This document shows, piece by piece, positions 32,655 to 41,142 of a stretch of DNA of 64,000 nt. The stretch's first letter is position 1. Each line of letters opens with the position of its first letter. The translations under genes and the position numbers were made by a program. This DNA comes from Mycobacterium fragae (GTDB lineage: Bacteria > Actinomycetota > Actinomycetes > Mycobacteriales > Mycobacteriaceae): NCBI RefSeq assembly GCF_002102185.1, contig NZ_LQOW01000028.1:248001-312000 (forward strand), read 5' to 3'. The notes beneath the pieces are model-generated. The model had not been told where the DNA came from. It searched no databases and saw only the letters and a program-made list of their open reading frames with translations.

Positions 32655-33476
32655 TCAGCCCAACAGTGCCGACCGCAGCCGGTCCACGTCGGCCTCGGTG
32701 ATGCCTGCGCTGCGCAGATAGCCCTCGAGCGAACCGAACTTCTGGTCGATGGTCCGTCGCGCGGTGTCCAGGTACTCCTCGCGGACACCGAGGACCTCGT
32801 CGGACAGCCGCGCCTCGGTGAACGCCATCAACTCCGGCGTTACTTCGACGTCCGACCGCTGCTTCACCGCTTCCAGGATCCGGGCCCGCAGCTGGGGGAC
32901 CGCATGGTTGCTGCCCAGGAAATCCACCACGATCGCATCGCGTTCGACGCCAGCGGCTTCCAGCACCATCGCCACCAAGAAGCCGGTGCGATCCTTGCCG
33001 GCGAAACAGTGGGCAAGCAGCGCGCGCCCGCCGGCCAGCAAGCTGACGACGCGGTGCAGCGCCTGCTGCGCTCCGTTGTAAGTGGGGAACCTGCTGTACT
33101 CGTCGATCATGTAGCGAGTGGATGCGTCGCTGACCGGTTCGTCGTCGGGTTTGTCTTCCAGCAACCGCCGGAATGCGTGCTCGTGCGGGGCTTCTCCGTC
33201 CGGGTCGCCCTGGTCAGGTCCGAGGTCGGGAATGGGCAACAGATGGATGTCGACGCCGTCGGGTACTCGGCCCGGGCCGTGACGCTGTACTTCGCGGCGC
33301 GACCGCAGGTCGGCCACATCGGTGATGCCCAGCCGGCGCAACTCGTCGCGGCCGTCGTCGTCGAGGTGGCTCAGTTCACCGGAGCGGAACAGCCGTCCGG
33401 GCCGCAGCACGCCGGTGCTGTCCGCGACGTCGCGAAAGTTCCACGCCCCCCGCAGATCCCGCACAACCGCCGCCAT
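32655..33476 (-). CDS. ptpB: Protein tyrosine/lipid phosphatase PtpB (Rv0153c)
   Basis: A 273-residue phosphatase close to the 276 residues of H37Rv PtpB. The P-loop CX5R signature is HCFAGKDRTG near residue 158, with the DK(D)-type triple-specificity loop of MptpB (lysine and aspartate inside the P-loop). The N-terminal LRGAWNFRDVADSTGVLRPG is the family start. PtpB has no signal sequence yet is secreted in pathogens and dephosphorylates host phosphoinositides and proteins. ATG at 33476 lies one base after the fadE2 stop, so they are co-transcribed. The 217 bases downstream contain no gene. Confidence 0.93.
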   Translation of the reverse strand: MAAVVRDLRGAWNFRDVADSTGVLRPGRLFRSGELSHLDDDGRDELRRLGITDVADLRSRREVQRHGPGRVPDGVDIHLLPIPDLGPDQGDPDGEAPHEHAFRRLLEDKPDDEPVSDASTRYMIDEYSRFPTYNGAQQALHRVVSLLAGGRALLAHCFAGKDRTGFLVAMVLEAAGVERDAIVVDFLGSNHAVPQLRARILEAVKQRSDVEVTPELMAFTEARLSDEVLGVREEYLDTARRTIDQKFGSLEGYLRSAGITEADVDRLRSALLG

Positions 33477-33477
33477 C

Positions 33478-34701
33478 TCAGGTGACCGCCGCGGCAAAGG
33501 CGCTTTTCTCCCCGCCGATCTCGGCGCGTGCGATCGTCCGCAAGTGCACCTCGTCGGGCCCATCGAAGATCCGCATCGCGCGATGCCAACTGTAGAGCCG
33601 GGCCAGCGGGGTGTCATCGCTGACGCCCGCCGCGCCGTGGACCTGGATGGCGCGGTCGATCACGTCGCAGGCGACCTGCGGGGCCACCGCCTTGATCTGC
33701 GAAACCAGCAAGTGGGCGGCCTTGTTGCCGTACTGGTCGATGGTCCACGCCGCCTTCTCGCAGAGCAGCCTGGCCTGGTCGATCTCATTGCGGGACTTGG
33801 CGATTGACTCTCGCACCACGCCCTGTTCGGCCAGCGGCTTGCCGAACGCCACCCGGTTGCTGGCACGGTTGACCATCAGCGCCAGCGCGCGTTCGGCCGC
33901 GCCCAGGGCGCGCATGCAGTGATGAATGCGACCGGGGCCCAGCCGGGCCTGGGCGATCGCAAAACCGGCGCCCTCTTCACCGAGCAGGTTGGTGACCGGC
34001 ACCCGCACGTTGTCGTAGATCACCTCGCAGTGCCCATGTTGATCCTGCCAGCCGAACACCGGCGTGGAGCGCACGATCGTCACCCCAGCGGTGTCGACCG
34101 GGACCAGCACCATCGACTGCTGTTCGTGGCTGGCCGCGTCGGGGTTGGTGCGGCCCATCACGATGAGCACCTTGCAGCGCGGGTCCGCCGCGCCCGATGT
34201 CCACCATTTGCGGCCGTTGATGACGTAGTCGCCGCCGTCGCGGGCGATCGTGGTCTCGATGTTGCGGGCGTCGCTGCTGGCGACCGCAGGTTCGGTCATC
34301 GAGAATCCGCTGCGGATCTCGCCGTCGAGCAACGGTTGCAGCCACTGCTTGCGCTGCTCTTCGGTGCCGAACATGTGCAGGATCTCCATGTTGCCGGTGT
34401 CCGGCGCGGCGCAGTTGATCGCCTCCGGCGCGATCTCGACGCTCCAGCCGGTCAGCTCGGCCAGCGGCGCATAGTCCACATTGGTCAGACCCGACTCGGC
34501 GGGCAGGAACAGGTTCCACAGACCGCGCTCTTTCGCCTTGGTCTTCAGCTCCTCGACGATCGGCGGCACGGTGTGATCGTTTGGGCCGGCTTCGTGGCGG
34601 TAGCGGTCGTATTCGGCCTCCGCCGGGAACACGTATTCGGTCATGAAGTCGGACAGCCGTTTGTGGTAGTCGCTGGCTTTGGCCGACATCGCGAAGTCCA
34701 T
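33478..34701 (-). CDS. fadE2: Acyl-CoA dehydrogenase FadE2 (Rv0154c)
   Basis: A 407-residue FAD-dependent acyl-CoA dehydrogenase. Visible are the FAD/substrate segment GFSMTEPAVASSDARN, the WWTSGA stretch, ASNRVAFGKPLAEQGVVR and the C-terminal QVHGAAGVSDDTPLA and FDGPDEVHLRTIA. It catalyses the first step of a beta-oxidation-type cycle; the substrate is not defined. ATG at 34701 is chosen because the upstream continuation is GC-rich shadow sequence. It is the first gene of the fadE2-ptpB operon and is divergent from the SnoaL-like gene. Confidence 0.93.
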   Translation of the reverse strand: MDFAMSAKASDYHKRLSDFMTEYVFPAEAEYDRYRHEAGPNDHTVPPIVEELKTKAKERGLWNLFLPAESGLTNVDYAPLAELTGWSVEIAPEAINCAAPDTGNMEILHMFGTEEQRKQWLQPLLDGEIRSGFSMTEPAVASSDARNIETTIARDGGDYVINGRKWWTSGAADPRCKVLIVMGRTNPDAASHEQQSMVLVPVDTAGVTIVRSTPVFGWQDQHGHCEVIYDNVRVPVTNLLGEEGAGFAIAQARLGPGRIHHCMRALGAAERALALMVNRASNRVAFGKPLAEQGVVRESIAKSRNEIDQARLLCEKAAWTIDQYGNKAAHLLVSQIKAVAPQVACDVIDRAIQVHGAAGVSDDTPLARLYSWHRAMRIFDGPDEVHLRTIARAEIGGEKSAFAAAVT

Positions 34702-34755
34702 GACGGTCACGATATGCCACCGTCGGCAAGCCGACGCCGGGGGAGGATGGACGCC

Positions 34756-35220
34756 ATGACCGACGACGTCATCCCTCCGCTTCCGCCCTTCACCCGCGAG
34801 ACGGCGATGCAAAAGGTCCAGGCCGCCGAGGATGCCTGGAACAGCCGCGACCCCGAACGGGTCAGCCGGGCCTACACCGTCGACTCGCAATGGCGCAACC
34901 GCGACGAGCACATCGTCGGCCGCGAGCAGATCGTCGCCTTCCTGACCCGGAAATGGCAGCGCGAGCTCGACTATGTGCTGCGCAAGGGCCTGTGGAGTTT
35001 TCACGACAACCTGATCGCCGTCCGGTTCCAGTACGAATGCCATGACGCATCCGGCCAGTGGTGGCGCAGCTATGGCAACGAGTTGTGGGAGTTCACCGAC
35101 GCCGGCCTGATGGCGCGACGGGAGGCCAGCATCAACGACGTCGCGATCGACGAGTCCGAGCGCCGTTACTTCGCACCCCGGACGCAGCAGGAGTACGGCC
35201 AGGACTTCCCGCTCTGGTGA
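34756..35220 (+). CDS. DUF1348 SnoaL-like protein
   Basis: A 154-residue NTF2/SnoaL-fold protein of the DUF1348 family, recognised by AWNSRDPERVSRAYTVDSQW, RNRDEHIVGREQIVAFLTRKW and the ending RRYFAPRTQQEYGQDFP. These proteins are cytosolic and have no established reaction. ATG at 34756 is preferred; an ATG three codons upstream is possible. Its promoter region is shared with the divergent fadE2 gene (54 bases). H37Rv is not recalled to carry it between fadE2 and pntAa. Confidence 0.85.
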   Translation: MTDDVIPPLPPFTRETAMQKVQAAEDAWNSRDPERVSRAYTVDSQWRNRDEHIVGREQIVAFLTRKWQRELDYVLRKGLWSFHDNLIAVRFQYECHDASGQWWRSYGNELWEFTDAGLMARREASINDVAIDESERRYFAPRTQQEYGQDFPLW

Positions 35221-35223
35221 CGA

Positions 35224-35910
35224 TCAAGCGGTGGAGTTGAGCAACTCCTCGATCTTCTTGAGCCGTTTGCTGGCAAGGGCCTTGTTGTCGATCGACCGAT
35301 CCGCCGAGCATGTGACGATCTCGGAGGCCACGTTCGCCAGCGCGACGAGCGAGAAATCGCATATCCACCGCTCGCCGGCCAACTTCGTCGACCAGTGAGC
35401 GATGTCCGGTGAATCCGGGATCAACGGTGCCGGGTTCACCGTGTACCTCTTCTGGTCATCACCCCACGTCGTCACCGGACGTTGACACTCGTCGACCGTC
35501 TTGCGGACGGAGTCCAGGAACGCCGACGCATTGAAGTCGCTCGGGTAGGTTGCCGAGACCTCCAGCAGCTGATGTTGGTTCGGCCCGTCAATGTCGACCT
35601 GGGTGCGGGCCTCGCGTCCGGTGTAGTTCGTCGGGAACAGCGGGAAGCGACCGAAGCCGACCACCCCGTGGCATTCGGGTGGATCGGCTCCGATGAAGAG
35701 TGCGGACTGCAGGTCGTGCTCCGATAACGGCGCGCTCGCCAAGATGGATAGCGATGACGACGGCGTCAACAGCTGGTCGAGCTGCGCCGGCTGAATGGGA
35801 CCGCCGGACGCGGTGCCGCGGTGTTGTTTCTCCGGGGTGCCTGCGATGACGTTGCTGCATCCGGCCAGGATGAGACACAGCGCCAGCAGCAGCGGCCTGA
35901 CAACGATCAC
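35224..35910 (-). CDS. Lipoprotein with PknH-type sensor domain
   Basis: A 228-residue exported lipoprotein. The signal peptide ends in the lipobox LILAGC (Cys18). The mature part has exactly four further cysteines (in PPECHG, DECQR, WICDF and VTCSA), the two-disulfide pattern of the extracellular sensor domain of kinase PknH, plus TYPSDFNASAFLDSV. It is likely to bind a small ligand in the periplasm. GTG at 35910. It is convergent with the SnoaL-like gene (3-base gap) and divergent from pntAa. Confidence 0.82.
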   Translation of the reverse strand: MIVVRPLLLALCLILAGCSNVIAGTPEKQHRGTASGGPIQPAQLDQLLTPSSSLSILASAPLSEHDLQSALFIGADPPECHGVVGFGRFPLFPTNYTGREARTQVDIDGPNQHQLLEVSATYPSDFNASAFLDSVRKTVDECQRPVTTWGDDQKRYTVNPAPLIPDSPDIAHWSTKLAGERWICDFSLVALANVASEIVTCSADRSIDNKALASKRLKKIEELLNSTA

Positions 35911-35975
35911 AGAGCAACGGTAGTCGGGCCACCGGTTAGGCTCGGCGAGGCACAGGCCGTTCAGGGGTAGGAGCC

Positions 35976-37064
35976 ATGACAGATACGCAGACGACGGTGG
36001 GGGTGGTCGCCGAATCCGGCGACGACGAACGACGGGTCGCGCTGGTACCGAAGGCGGTCGGGCCGCTGGTCAAAAGCGGTGTGGCCGTCGTCGTCGAATC
36101 CGGCGCGGGCGAGCGCGCCCTGCTTCCCGACGAGCTCTACACCGAGGCGGGCGCAACGATCGGCGATGCGTGGGCGGCCGACATCGTCGTCAAGGTCGCG
36201 CCGCCGACCGCCGAGGAGGTGAGCCGGCTCCACAAGGGCCAGACCCTGATCGGTTTCCTGGCGCCCCGCGATGCCGACAATTCGATCGATGCGCTGAAGC
36301 AGGCCGGCGTGCAGGCGTTCGCGCTGGAGGCGATCCCGCGGATCTCCCGGGCGCAGGTGATGGACGCGTTGTCGTCGCAGGCCAACGTCGCCGGATACAA
36401 GGCGGTGCTGCTGGCGGCCTGCGAGTCGACCCGGTTCTTCCCGATGCTGACCACGGCGGCAGGCACAGTCAAACCGGCCACCGTGCTGGTGCTCGGCGTC
36501 GGGGTGGCGGGCCTGCAGGCGCTGGCCACGGCCAAACGGCTGGGCGCGCGCACATCGGGCTACGACGTGCGCCCCGAGGTGGCCGACCAGGTGCGGTCGG
36601 TCGGCGCGCAATGGCTGGACGTGGGCATCGACGCGTCGGGGGAGGGCGGGTACGCCCGCGAGCTCACCGACGAGGAACGCGCGCAGCAGCAGAAAGCCTT
36701 GGAAGAGGCGATCACCGGGTTCGACGTGGTGATCACCACCGCTCTGGTCCCGGGCAAACCCGCGCCGCGGCTGGTGACCGCCGCCGCGGTCGAGGGCATG
36801 AAGCCCGGCAGCGTGGTCGTCGACCTGGCCGGTGAAGCAGGCGGCAACTGTGAGCTGACCGAACCCGGGCGCACCGTCGTCAAACACGACGTCACCATCG
36901 CCGCGCCGCTGAACCTGCCCGCGACCATGCCCGAACACGCCAGTGAGCTCTACAGCAAGAACATCACGGCGCTGCTGGACTTGTTGATCACCGACGGCAA
37001 GCTGGCCCCGGATTTCGAGGACGAGGTTGTCGCGGCGGCGTGCGTGACAAGGGGAGAGGACTAG
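35976..37064 (+). CDS. pntAa: NAD(P) transhydrogenase subunit alpha part 1 (Rv0155)
   Basis: A 362-residue NAD(H)-binding domain I of the proton-pumping transhydrogenase, which exchanges hydride between NADH and NADP+ using the proton gradient. Motifs seen are the N-terminal VGVVAESGDDERRVALVPK, the nucleotide loop VLVLGVGVAGLQALATAKRLGA near residues 170-191, and PKLVTAA-type segments near the end. GGAG precedes the ATG. Actinobacteria split the alpha subunit into two genes, as here; the stop directly abuts pntAb. Confidence 0.95.
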   Translation: MTDTQTTVGVVAESGDDERRVALVPKAVGPLVKSGVAVVVESGAGERALLPDELYTEAGATIGDAWAADIVVKVAPPTAEEVSRLHKGQTLIGFLAPRDADNSIDALKQAGVQAFALEAIPRISRAQVMDALSSQANVAGYKAVLLAACESTRFFPMLTTAAGTVKPATVLVLGVGVAGLQALATAKRLGARTSGYDVRPEVADQVRSVGAQWLDVGIDASGEGGYARELTDEERAQQQKALEEAITGFDVVITTALVPGKPAPRLVTAAAVEGMKPGSVVVDLAGEAGGNCELTEPGRTVVKHDVTIAAPLNLPATMPEHASELYSKNITALLDLLITDGKLAPDFEDEVVAAACVTRGED

Positions 37065-37394
37065 ATGTACGACGAACTTCTGGCCAACCTGGCGATCCTG
37101 GTGCTTTCCGGGTTCGTCGGCTTCGCCGTGATCTCGAAGGTGCCCAACACGCTGCACACCCCGCTGATGTCGGGCACCAACGCCATTCACGGCATCGTGG
37201 TACTCGGCGCGCTCGTGCTGTTCGGACAGATCGAGCACCCATCGCTGGCGTTGCAGATCATCCTGTTCGTCGCGCTGGTGTTCGGAACGCTGAACGTGAT
37301 CGGCGGATTCATCGTCACCGACCGGATGCTGGGGATGTTCAAGGGCAAAAAGCGGGAGCCCGTTAAGGCCGAGACCGATGGGCACGGCCGATGA
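37065..37394 (+). CDS. pntAb: NAD(P) transhydrogenase subunit alpha part 2 (Rv0156)
   Basis: A 109-residue membrane subunit forming part of domain II of the transhydrogenase. Three transmembrane helices are visible, with the conserved VPNTLHTPLMSGTNAIHGIVV segment on the first loop and GTLNVIGGFIVTDRML at the end. It begins with no gap after pntAa and overlaps pntB by four bases, so the three subunits are translationally coupled. Confidence 0.94.
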   Translation: MYDELLANLAILVLSGFVGFAVISKVPNTLHTPLMSGTNAIHGIVVLGALVLFGQIEHPSLALQIILFVALVFGTLNVIGGFIVTDRMLGMFKGKKREPVKAETDGHGR

Positions 37395-38821
37395 ACACCC
37401 ACTACCTCGTCCTGGTCCTTTACATCATCGCGTTCTCGATGTTCATCTACGGGCTGATGGGCCTCACCGGGCCCAAGACCGCGGTGCGCGGCAATCTGAT
37501 CGCCGCGGTCGGCATGAGCATCGCCGTGGCGGCCACCCTGATCTCGATTCACGACCGCGCGCCATGGCTGCTGGTCATCACCGGACTGGTGGTCGGCGTC
37601 GTGCTCGGCGTCCCGCCGGCACGGTGGACCAAGATGACCGCGATGCCGCAGCTGGTGGCGTTCTTCAACGGCGTCGGCGGTGGCACGGTCGCGTTGATCG
37701 CGCTATCGGAATTCATTGAGACGACGGGCTTTTCGGCGTTTCGGCACGGCGAGGAGCCGACCGTACACATCGTGGTGGCGTCGCTGTTCGCCGCTATCAT
37801 CGGCTCGATCTCGTTCTGGGGATCGATCATCGCGTTCGGCAAACTGCAGGAGATCATCTCCGGCCGCCCGATCGGGATCGGCAGGGCCCAGCAGCCGCTG
37901 AACCTGCTGCTGCTGGCCGGCGCCGTCGCCGCCGCAGTGGTGATCGGACTTCACGCGCATCCCGGCAGCGGAGGCGTGTCGCTGTGGTGGATGATCGGGC
38001 TGCTGGCTGCCGCCGGCGTGCTGGGCCTGATGGTGGTGCTGCCGATCGGCGGTGCGGACATGCCCGTCGTCATCTCCATGCTCAACGCGATGACCGGTCT
38101 GTCCGCGGCCGCGGCGGGATTGGCGCTGAACAACACCGCGATGATCGTCGCCGGCATGATCGTCGGCGCCTCGGGTTCGATCCTGACCAACCTGATGGCC
38201 AAGGCGATGAACCGGTCCATCCCGGCGATCGTCGCCGGCGGGTTCGGTGGCGGCGGGGTGGCCCCCGGCGGCGGCGACACTGGCGACAAGCACGTCAAGT
38301 CGACGTCGGCGGCCGATGCCGCGATTCAGATGGCCTACGCCAACCAGGTGATCGTTGTGCCGGGCTACGGCCTGGCCGTCGCTCAGGCCCAGCACGCCGT
38401 CAAGGACATGGCAACGCTGCTGGAGAACCGTGGGGTCACGGTGAAATACGCGATCCACCCGGTGGCGGGCCGGATGCCCGGACACATGAACGTGCTGTTG
38501 GCCGAGGCCGAAGTCGACTACGACGCGATGAAGGACATGGACGACATCAACGACGAGTTCGCCCGCACCGATGTGGCGCTGGTCATCGGCGCCAACGACG
38601 TGACTAATCCGGCTGCCCGCAACGAAGCGTCTAGTCCGATCTACGGCATGCCGATCCTCAACGTGGACAAGTCGAAGTCGGTGATCGTGCTCAAGCGGTC
38701 GATGAATTCGGGGTTCGCGGGCATCGACAACCCGCTGTTCTACGCGGACGGAACCACGATGCTTTTCGGTGATGCCAAGAAGTCGGTGTCGCAGGTGACC
38801 GAGGAGCTAAAAGCTCTCTAG
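37391..38821 (+). CDS. pntB: NAD(P) transhydrogenase subunit beta (Rv0157)
   Basis: A 476-residue subunit with about nine transmembrane helices followed by the NADP(H)-binding domain III (about residues 300-476). The latter shows VIVVPGYGLAVAQAQHAVKD, HPVAGRMPGHMNVLLAEAEV and LVIGANDVTNPAAR, all standard for PntB. It completes the complex with PntAa and PntAb. Its stop overlaps the stop of a small convergent gene. Confidence 0.95.
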   Translation: MNTHYLVLVLYIIAFSMFIYGLMGLTGPKTAVRGNLIAAVGMSIAVAATLISIHDRAPWLLVITGLVVGVVLGVPPARWTKMTAMPQLVAFFNGVGGGTVALIALSEFIETTGFSAFRHGEEPTVHIVVASLFAAIIGSISFWGSIIAFGKLQEIISGRPIGIGRAQQPLNLLLLAGAVAAAVVIGLHAHPGSGGVSLWWMIGLLAAAGVLGLMVVLPIGGADMPVVISMLNAMTGLSAAAAGLALNNTAMIVAGMIVGASGSILTNLMAKAMNRSIPAIVAGGFGGGGVAPGGGDTGDKHVKSTSAADAAIQMAYANQVIVVPGYGLAVAQAQHAVKDMATLLENRGVTVKYAIHPVAGRMPGHMNVLLAEAEVDYDAMKDMDDINDEFARTDVALVIGANDVTNPAARNEASSPIYGMPILNVDKSKSVIVLKRSMNSGFAGIDNPLFYADGTTMLFGDAKKSVSQVTEELKAL

Positions 38822-38949
38822 ACGGGCGGGTAGGCCGGCGGCGGGTAGCCGTTGCCGTCCACGACGCCGCGCAGACCCCACGGCATGTAGCGGAAGAAGA
38901 ACTCGAGTTCGTCGGAAAAGTCGTAGCTAGGATCCGGATCTGGATTCAT
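38818..38949 (-). CDS. Small conserved-looking protein of 43 residues
   Basis: A short gene not recognised by function. It encodes MNPDPDPSYDFSDELEFFF, then RYMPWGLRGVV and the proline/tyrosine-rich ending GYPPPAYPPV. AGGTGG lies 6-11 bases before the ATG at 38949, and the stop overlaps that of pntB by three bases in convergent orientation. The amino-acid make-up, a good ribosome-binding site and a tight fit into the gap argue for a real gene. H37Rv is annotated with a small ORF (Rv0157A) near here; whether it is the same is not verified. Confidence 0.62.
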   Translation of the reverse strand: MNPDPDPSYDFSDELEFFFRYMPWGLRGVVDGNGYPPPAYPPV

Positions 38950-39054
38950 CTGACCACCTTCTCGATTGGGTCGATTCGCCACGTGCCTTCGTGGAGCAGT
39001 CTAATCCCGCCCGTACAACCCGCAACGGTGAAAAACTGTCCTGCCTAGACTATC

Positions 39055-39064
39055 CAACTAGTTG
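39055..39064. promoter_or_regulatory. Palindrome upstream of Rv0158-like TetR
   Basis: CAACTAGTTG is a perfect 10-bp palindrome 41 bases before the TetR ATG, inside a 157-bp gap otherwise without features. It may be the core of an autoregulatory operator; the flanks do not extend the symmetry, so the call is weak. Confidence 0.35.
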
Positions 39065-39105
39065 ATTGACGCCGGGGCAACCCGGCCTGCTGATAGCGAG
39101 AAGAC

Positions 39106-39762
39106 ATGCCATCCGAGAACGGGCTCTCCCGCCGCGAAGAGCTGCTGACCGTTGCCACCAAGCTGTTCGCCGCCCGCGGCTACCACGGCACCCGGATGGA
39201 CGACGTCGCCGACGTGGTCGGACTGAACAAGGCGACCGTTTACCACTACTACGCGAGCAAGTCGCTGATCCTCTACGACATCTACCAGCGGGCCGCCGAG
39301 CGCACGCTGGCCGCCGTGCACGACGACCCGTCGATCTCCGCCCGCGAGGCGCTGTATCAGTACACCGTGCGGCTGCTCAACCAGATTGCCGCCAACCCGG
39401 AAGGGGCTGCGGTGTACTTCCAAGAGCAGCCGTATATCACCGAGTGGTTCACCGAGGAACAGGTTGCGGCCGTGCGCGAGAAGGAAATTCAGGTCTATGA
39501 GCACGTGCACGGGCTCATAGACCGGGGCATCGCCAGCGGCGAGTTCTACGAATGCGACTCCCATGTGCTGGCGCTCGGCTATATCGGGATGACCCTCGGC
39601 GCCTACCGGTGGCTGCGGCCACACGGCCGTCGGACCGCGCAGGAGATCGCCGCCGAGTTCAGCACCGCCCTGCTGCGGGGTTTGATCCGCGACGAGTCGG
39701 TCCGGGCGGAGTCTCCGCTCGGCGTCAGAACCGAAATCGATACAGCCGGTCGTAGTTCCTGA
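39106..39762 (+). CDS. TetR-family regulator (Rv0158-like)
   Basis: A 218-residue TetR regulator. The DNA-binding domain is REELLTVATKLFAARGYHGT followed by DVADVVGLNKATVYHYYASK (about residues 10-55); the C-terminal part is of the KstR2/FadR-like type (ALYQYTVRLLNQIAANPEGA). It follows the transhydrogenase genes as Rv0158 does. Its last 38 bases overlap the convergent methyltransferase gene, suggesting the neighbour was brought in against it. Target genes unknown. Confidence 0.86.
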   Translation: MPSENGLSRREELLTVATKLFAARGYHGTRMDDVADVVGLNKATVYHYYASKSLILYDIYQRAAERTLAAVHDDPSISAREALYQYTVRLLNQIAANPEGAAVYFQEQPYITEWFTEEQVAAVREKEIQVYEHVHGLIDRGIASGEFYECDSHVLALGYIGMTLGAYRWLRPHGRRTAQEIAAEFSTALLRGLIRDESVRAESPLGVRTEIDTAGRSS

Positions 39763-40576
39763 CGGCGGGTAGCGCGGTCAGCAATCGGTAGAGCACCCGC
39801 TGCGGCTTCAGCGGGATCTTCGCGGGGTCGAGGAACACGACTCGGTCAACGAGGCGCAGCCGCGGGTTCCACTCGGGTAGCTCATGACCGTCCCGCGTGC
39901 CCCATTTGGTGATCCCCGCCGTGGAAGCCTTGGAGAGCAATGGAGAATTCGAGAACCGCGGACCCCATGGTGAGAGCAGGTCGGTCAGCAGCTCGCCGGT
40001 GCCGAATCGATCCGTCAGCCGGCCCATCAGGTCGCGTAACTCCGCTTCGGTGAGGTACATCAGCAGGCCCTCGGCGACGACCAGCGCGGGACGACCCGTC
40101 GGGATCTGGTCCAGCCAGCCGGGGTCGGTGACCGACGACCCGATCATCGTGTAGCCCTCACGGTCGTCGTACAACCTGCGCCTCAAGTCGATGACCTCGG
40201 GCACGTCGAGGTCGAACCAGCTCACCCCGGAGGGCACCTCGAGGCGGAACGCGCGGCTGTCGAGTCCGCACCCCAGGTGCAAGACGACAGCGTCCGGGTT
40301 GCGGCGCAGGAAATCGTCGGCCCAGACATCGAGTTGCTTGGCGCGCAACGCAACCAGGAACTGGTTGGACCATGGCTGGGTGGCTCGGTGCATTCGGGCA
40401 AAGTCGTAGTCGATCCGGTCGATGGCTTCGGCGGCCTCCCGGTCACCGAGAACCGGGTGCTCCAAACGACTTTCGTAGGCACGCAGATACAGGGTGCACA
40501 GATTGGTCCACTCCACCGAGCCCCAGCGCACGCCGGAGAAGTCGAGCTTGCTGGACTGGTCTGGCCGGTCGGTCAC
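39725..40576 (-). CDS. SAM-dependent methyltransferase, LCM/TcmP type
   Basis: A 283-residue methyltransferase with the same layout as the one at 11.3 kb: IDRIDYDFARM near residue 60, the SAM motif VVLHLGCGLDSRAFRL near 100-115, DLDVPEVIDLRR and VVAEGLLMYLTEAE. GTG at 40576 overlaps the stop of the upstream MarR/GbsR-type gene (GTGA), so the pair is co-translated. The last 38 bases overlap the Rv0158-like gene on the other strand. It probably methylates a small molecule sensed by the regulator; this is inferred from coupling. Confidence 0.84.
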   Translation of the reverse strand: MTDRPDQSSKLDFSGVRWGSVEWTNLCTLYLRAYESRLEHPVLGDREAAEAIDRIDYDFARMHRATQPWSNQFLVALRAKQLDVWADDFLRRNPDAVVLHLGCGLDSRAFRLEVPSGVSWFDLDVPEVIDLRRRLYDDREGYTMIGSSVTDPGWLDQIPTGRPALVVAEGLLMYLTEAELRDLMGRLTDRFGTGELLTDLLSPWGPRFSNSPLLSKASTAGITKWGTRDGHELPEWNPRLRLVDRVVFLDPAKIPLKPQRVLYRLLTALPAVRNYDRLYRFRF

Positions 40577-41043
40577 TGTGTTCTCCGTTCTGCTCGGTAG
40601 TCCTCCCACAACTGCATCAACTTGTCGCGGTAGTCGTTGTTGCAGAACTCGCAGAAATCCCGGAAGTCCTGCAATAGCTCGCGTTGTTCGGCGCGATCCT
40701 CGCCGAGCAGCGTCAAGCCGAAGTCGGCGGCGTGGACACCCGGTTGCATGAGGCCGAATTGCACATTCAGGACGTGGGTGAAGCCGCCGGGAGTGACACG
40801 GTAGCGATGCTCACGAGACGCCGACGGCAGCCGCTCGATCATCCCTGCCGCCTGCAGCTGACGAGCCACCGTGCTGACGGACGCCTTGCTGACCGACAGC
40901 GCGGTCGCAAGCTCGGCCAACGACTGCTGGGGCGGCTCGCAGATCATCAGCCAGCCGTAAACCCGGCCCATGGTCCGCGGCCCGCCCATGCTCTCGAAGA
41001 ACAGCCCGATACGGTCGACGAACTCCGCCTCGTCGGGCGACAC
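40573..41043 (-). CDS. MarR/GbsR-type transcriptional regulator
   Basis: A 156-residue winged-helix regulator resembling GbsR/MarR proteins: FVDRIGLFFESMGGPRTMGR at the start, helix-turn-helix QSLAELATALSVSKASVSTV (about residues 39-58), and the wing REHRYRVTPGG. GTG at 41043. A 20-bp palindrome lies 23 bases upstream, a likely autoregulatory operator. It is the first gene of a two-gene operon with the methyltransferase and is divergent from an SDR. Confidence 0.84.
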   Translation of the reverse strand: MSPDEAEFVDRIGLFFESMGGPRTMGRVYGWLMICEPPQQSLAELATALSVSKASVSTVARQLQAAGMIERLPSASREHRYRVTPGGFTHVLNVQFGLMQPGVHAADFGLTLLGEDRAEQRELLQDFRDFCEFCNNDYRDKLMQLWEDYRAERRTQ

Positions 41044-41065
41044 CTGAGCTCCATCTCCTAGTTAT

Positions 41066-41085
41066 CGTTCAGTACGGACTGAACG
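41066..41085. promoter_or_regulatory. 20-bp operator-like palindrome (MarR/SDR intergenic)
   Basis: Perfect 8-bp arms CGTTCAGT (41066-41073) and ACTGAACG (41078-41085) flank ACGG. It lies between the MarR/GbsR start (41043) and the SDR, and a TATACA box (41089-41094) follows at once on the plus strand. It suits a dimeric winged-helix regulator controlling both directions. Confidence 0.65.
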
Positions 41086-41142
41086 TACTATACAAGGTCC
41101 CCGCCGACTGTGGTAGGCACACCGACGTCCAGACTGATGGCC

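Noticed and set aside
24158..32655. Island as an anti-phage defence system
   Set aside because: No nuclease, helicase, reverse transcriptase, TIR, HEPN or methyltransferase-restriction motifs were seen; only the OGG-like protein hints at DNA recognition.
35961..37385. Minus-strand open frame of 474 codons opposite pntAa and pntAb
   Set aside because: Shadow of the transhydrogenase genes; Asp/His/Arg-rich and without domains.
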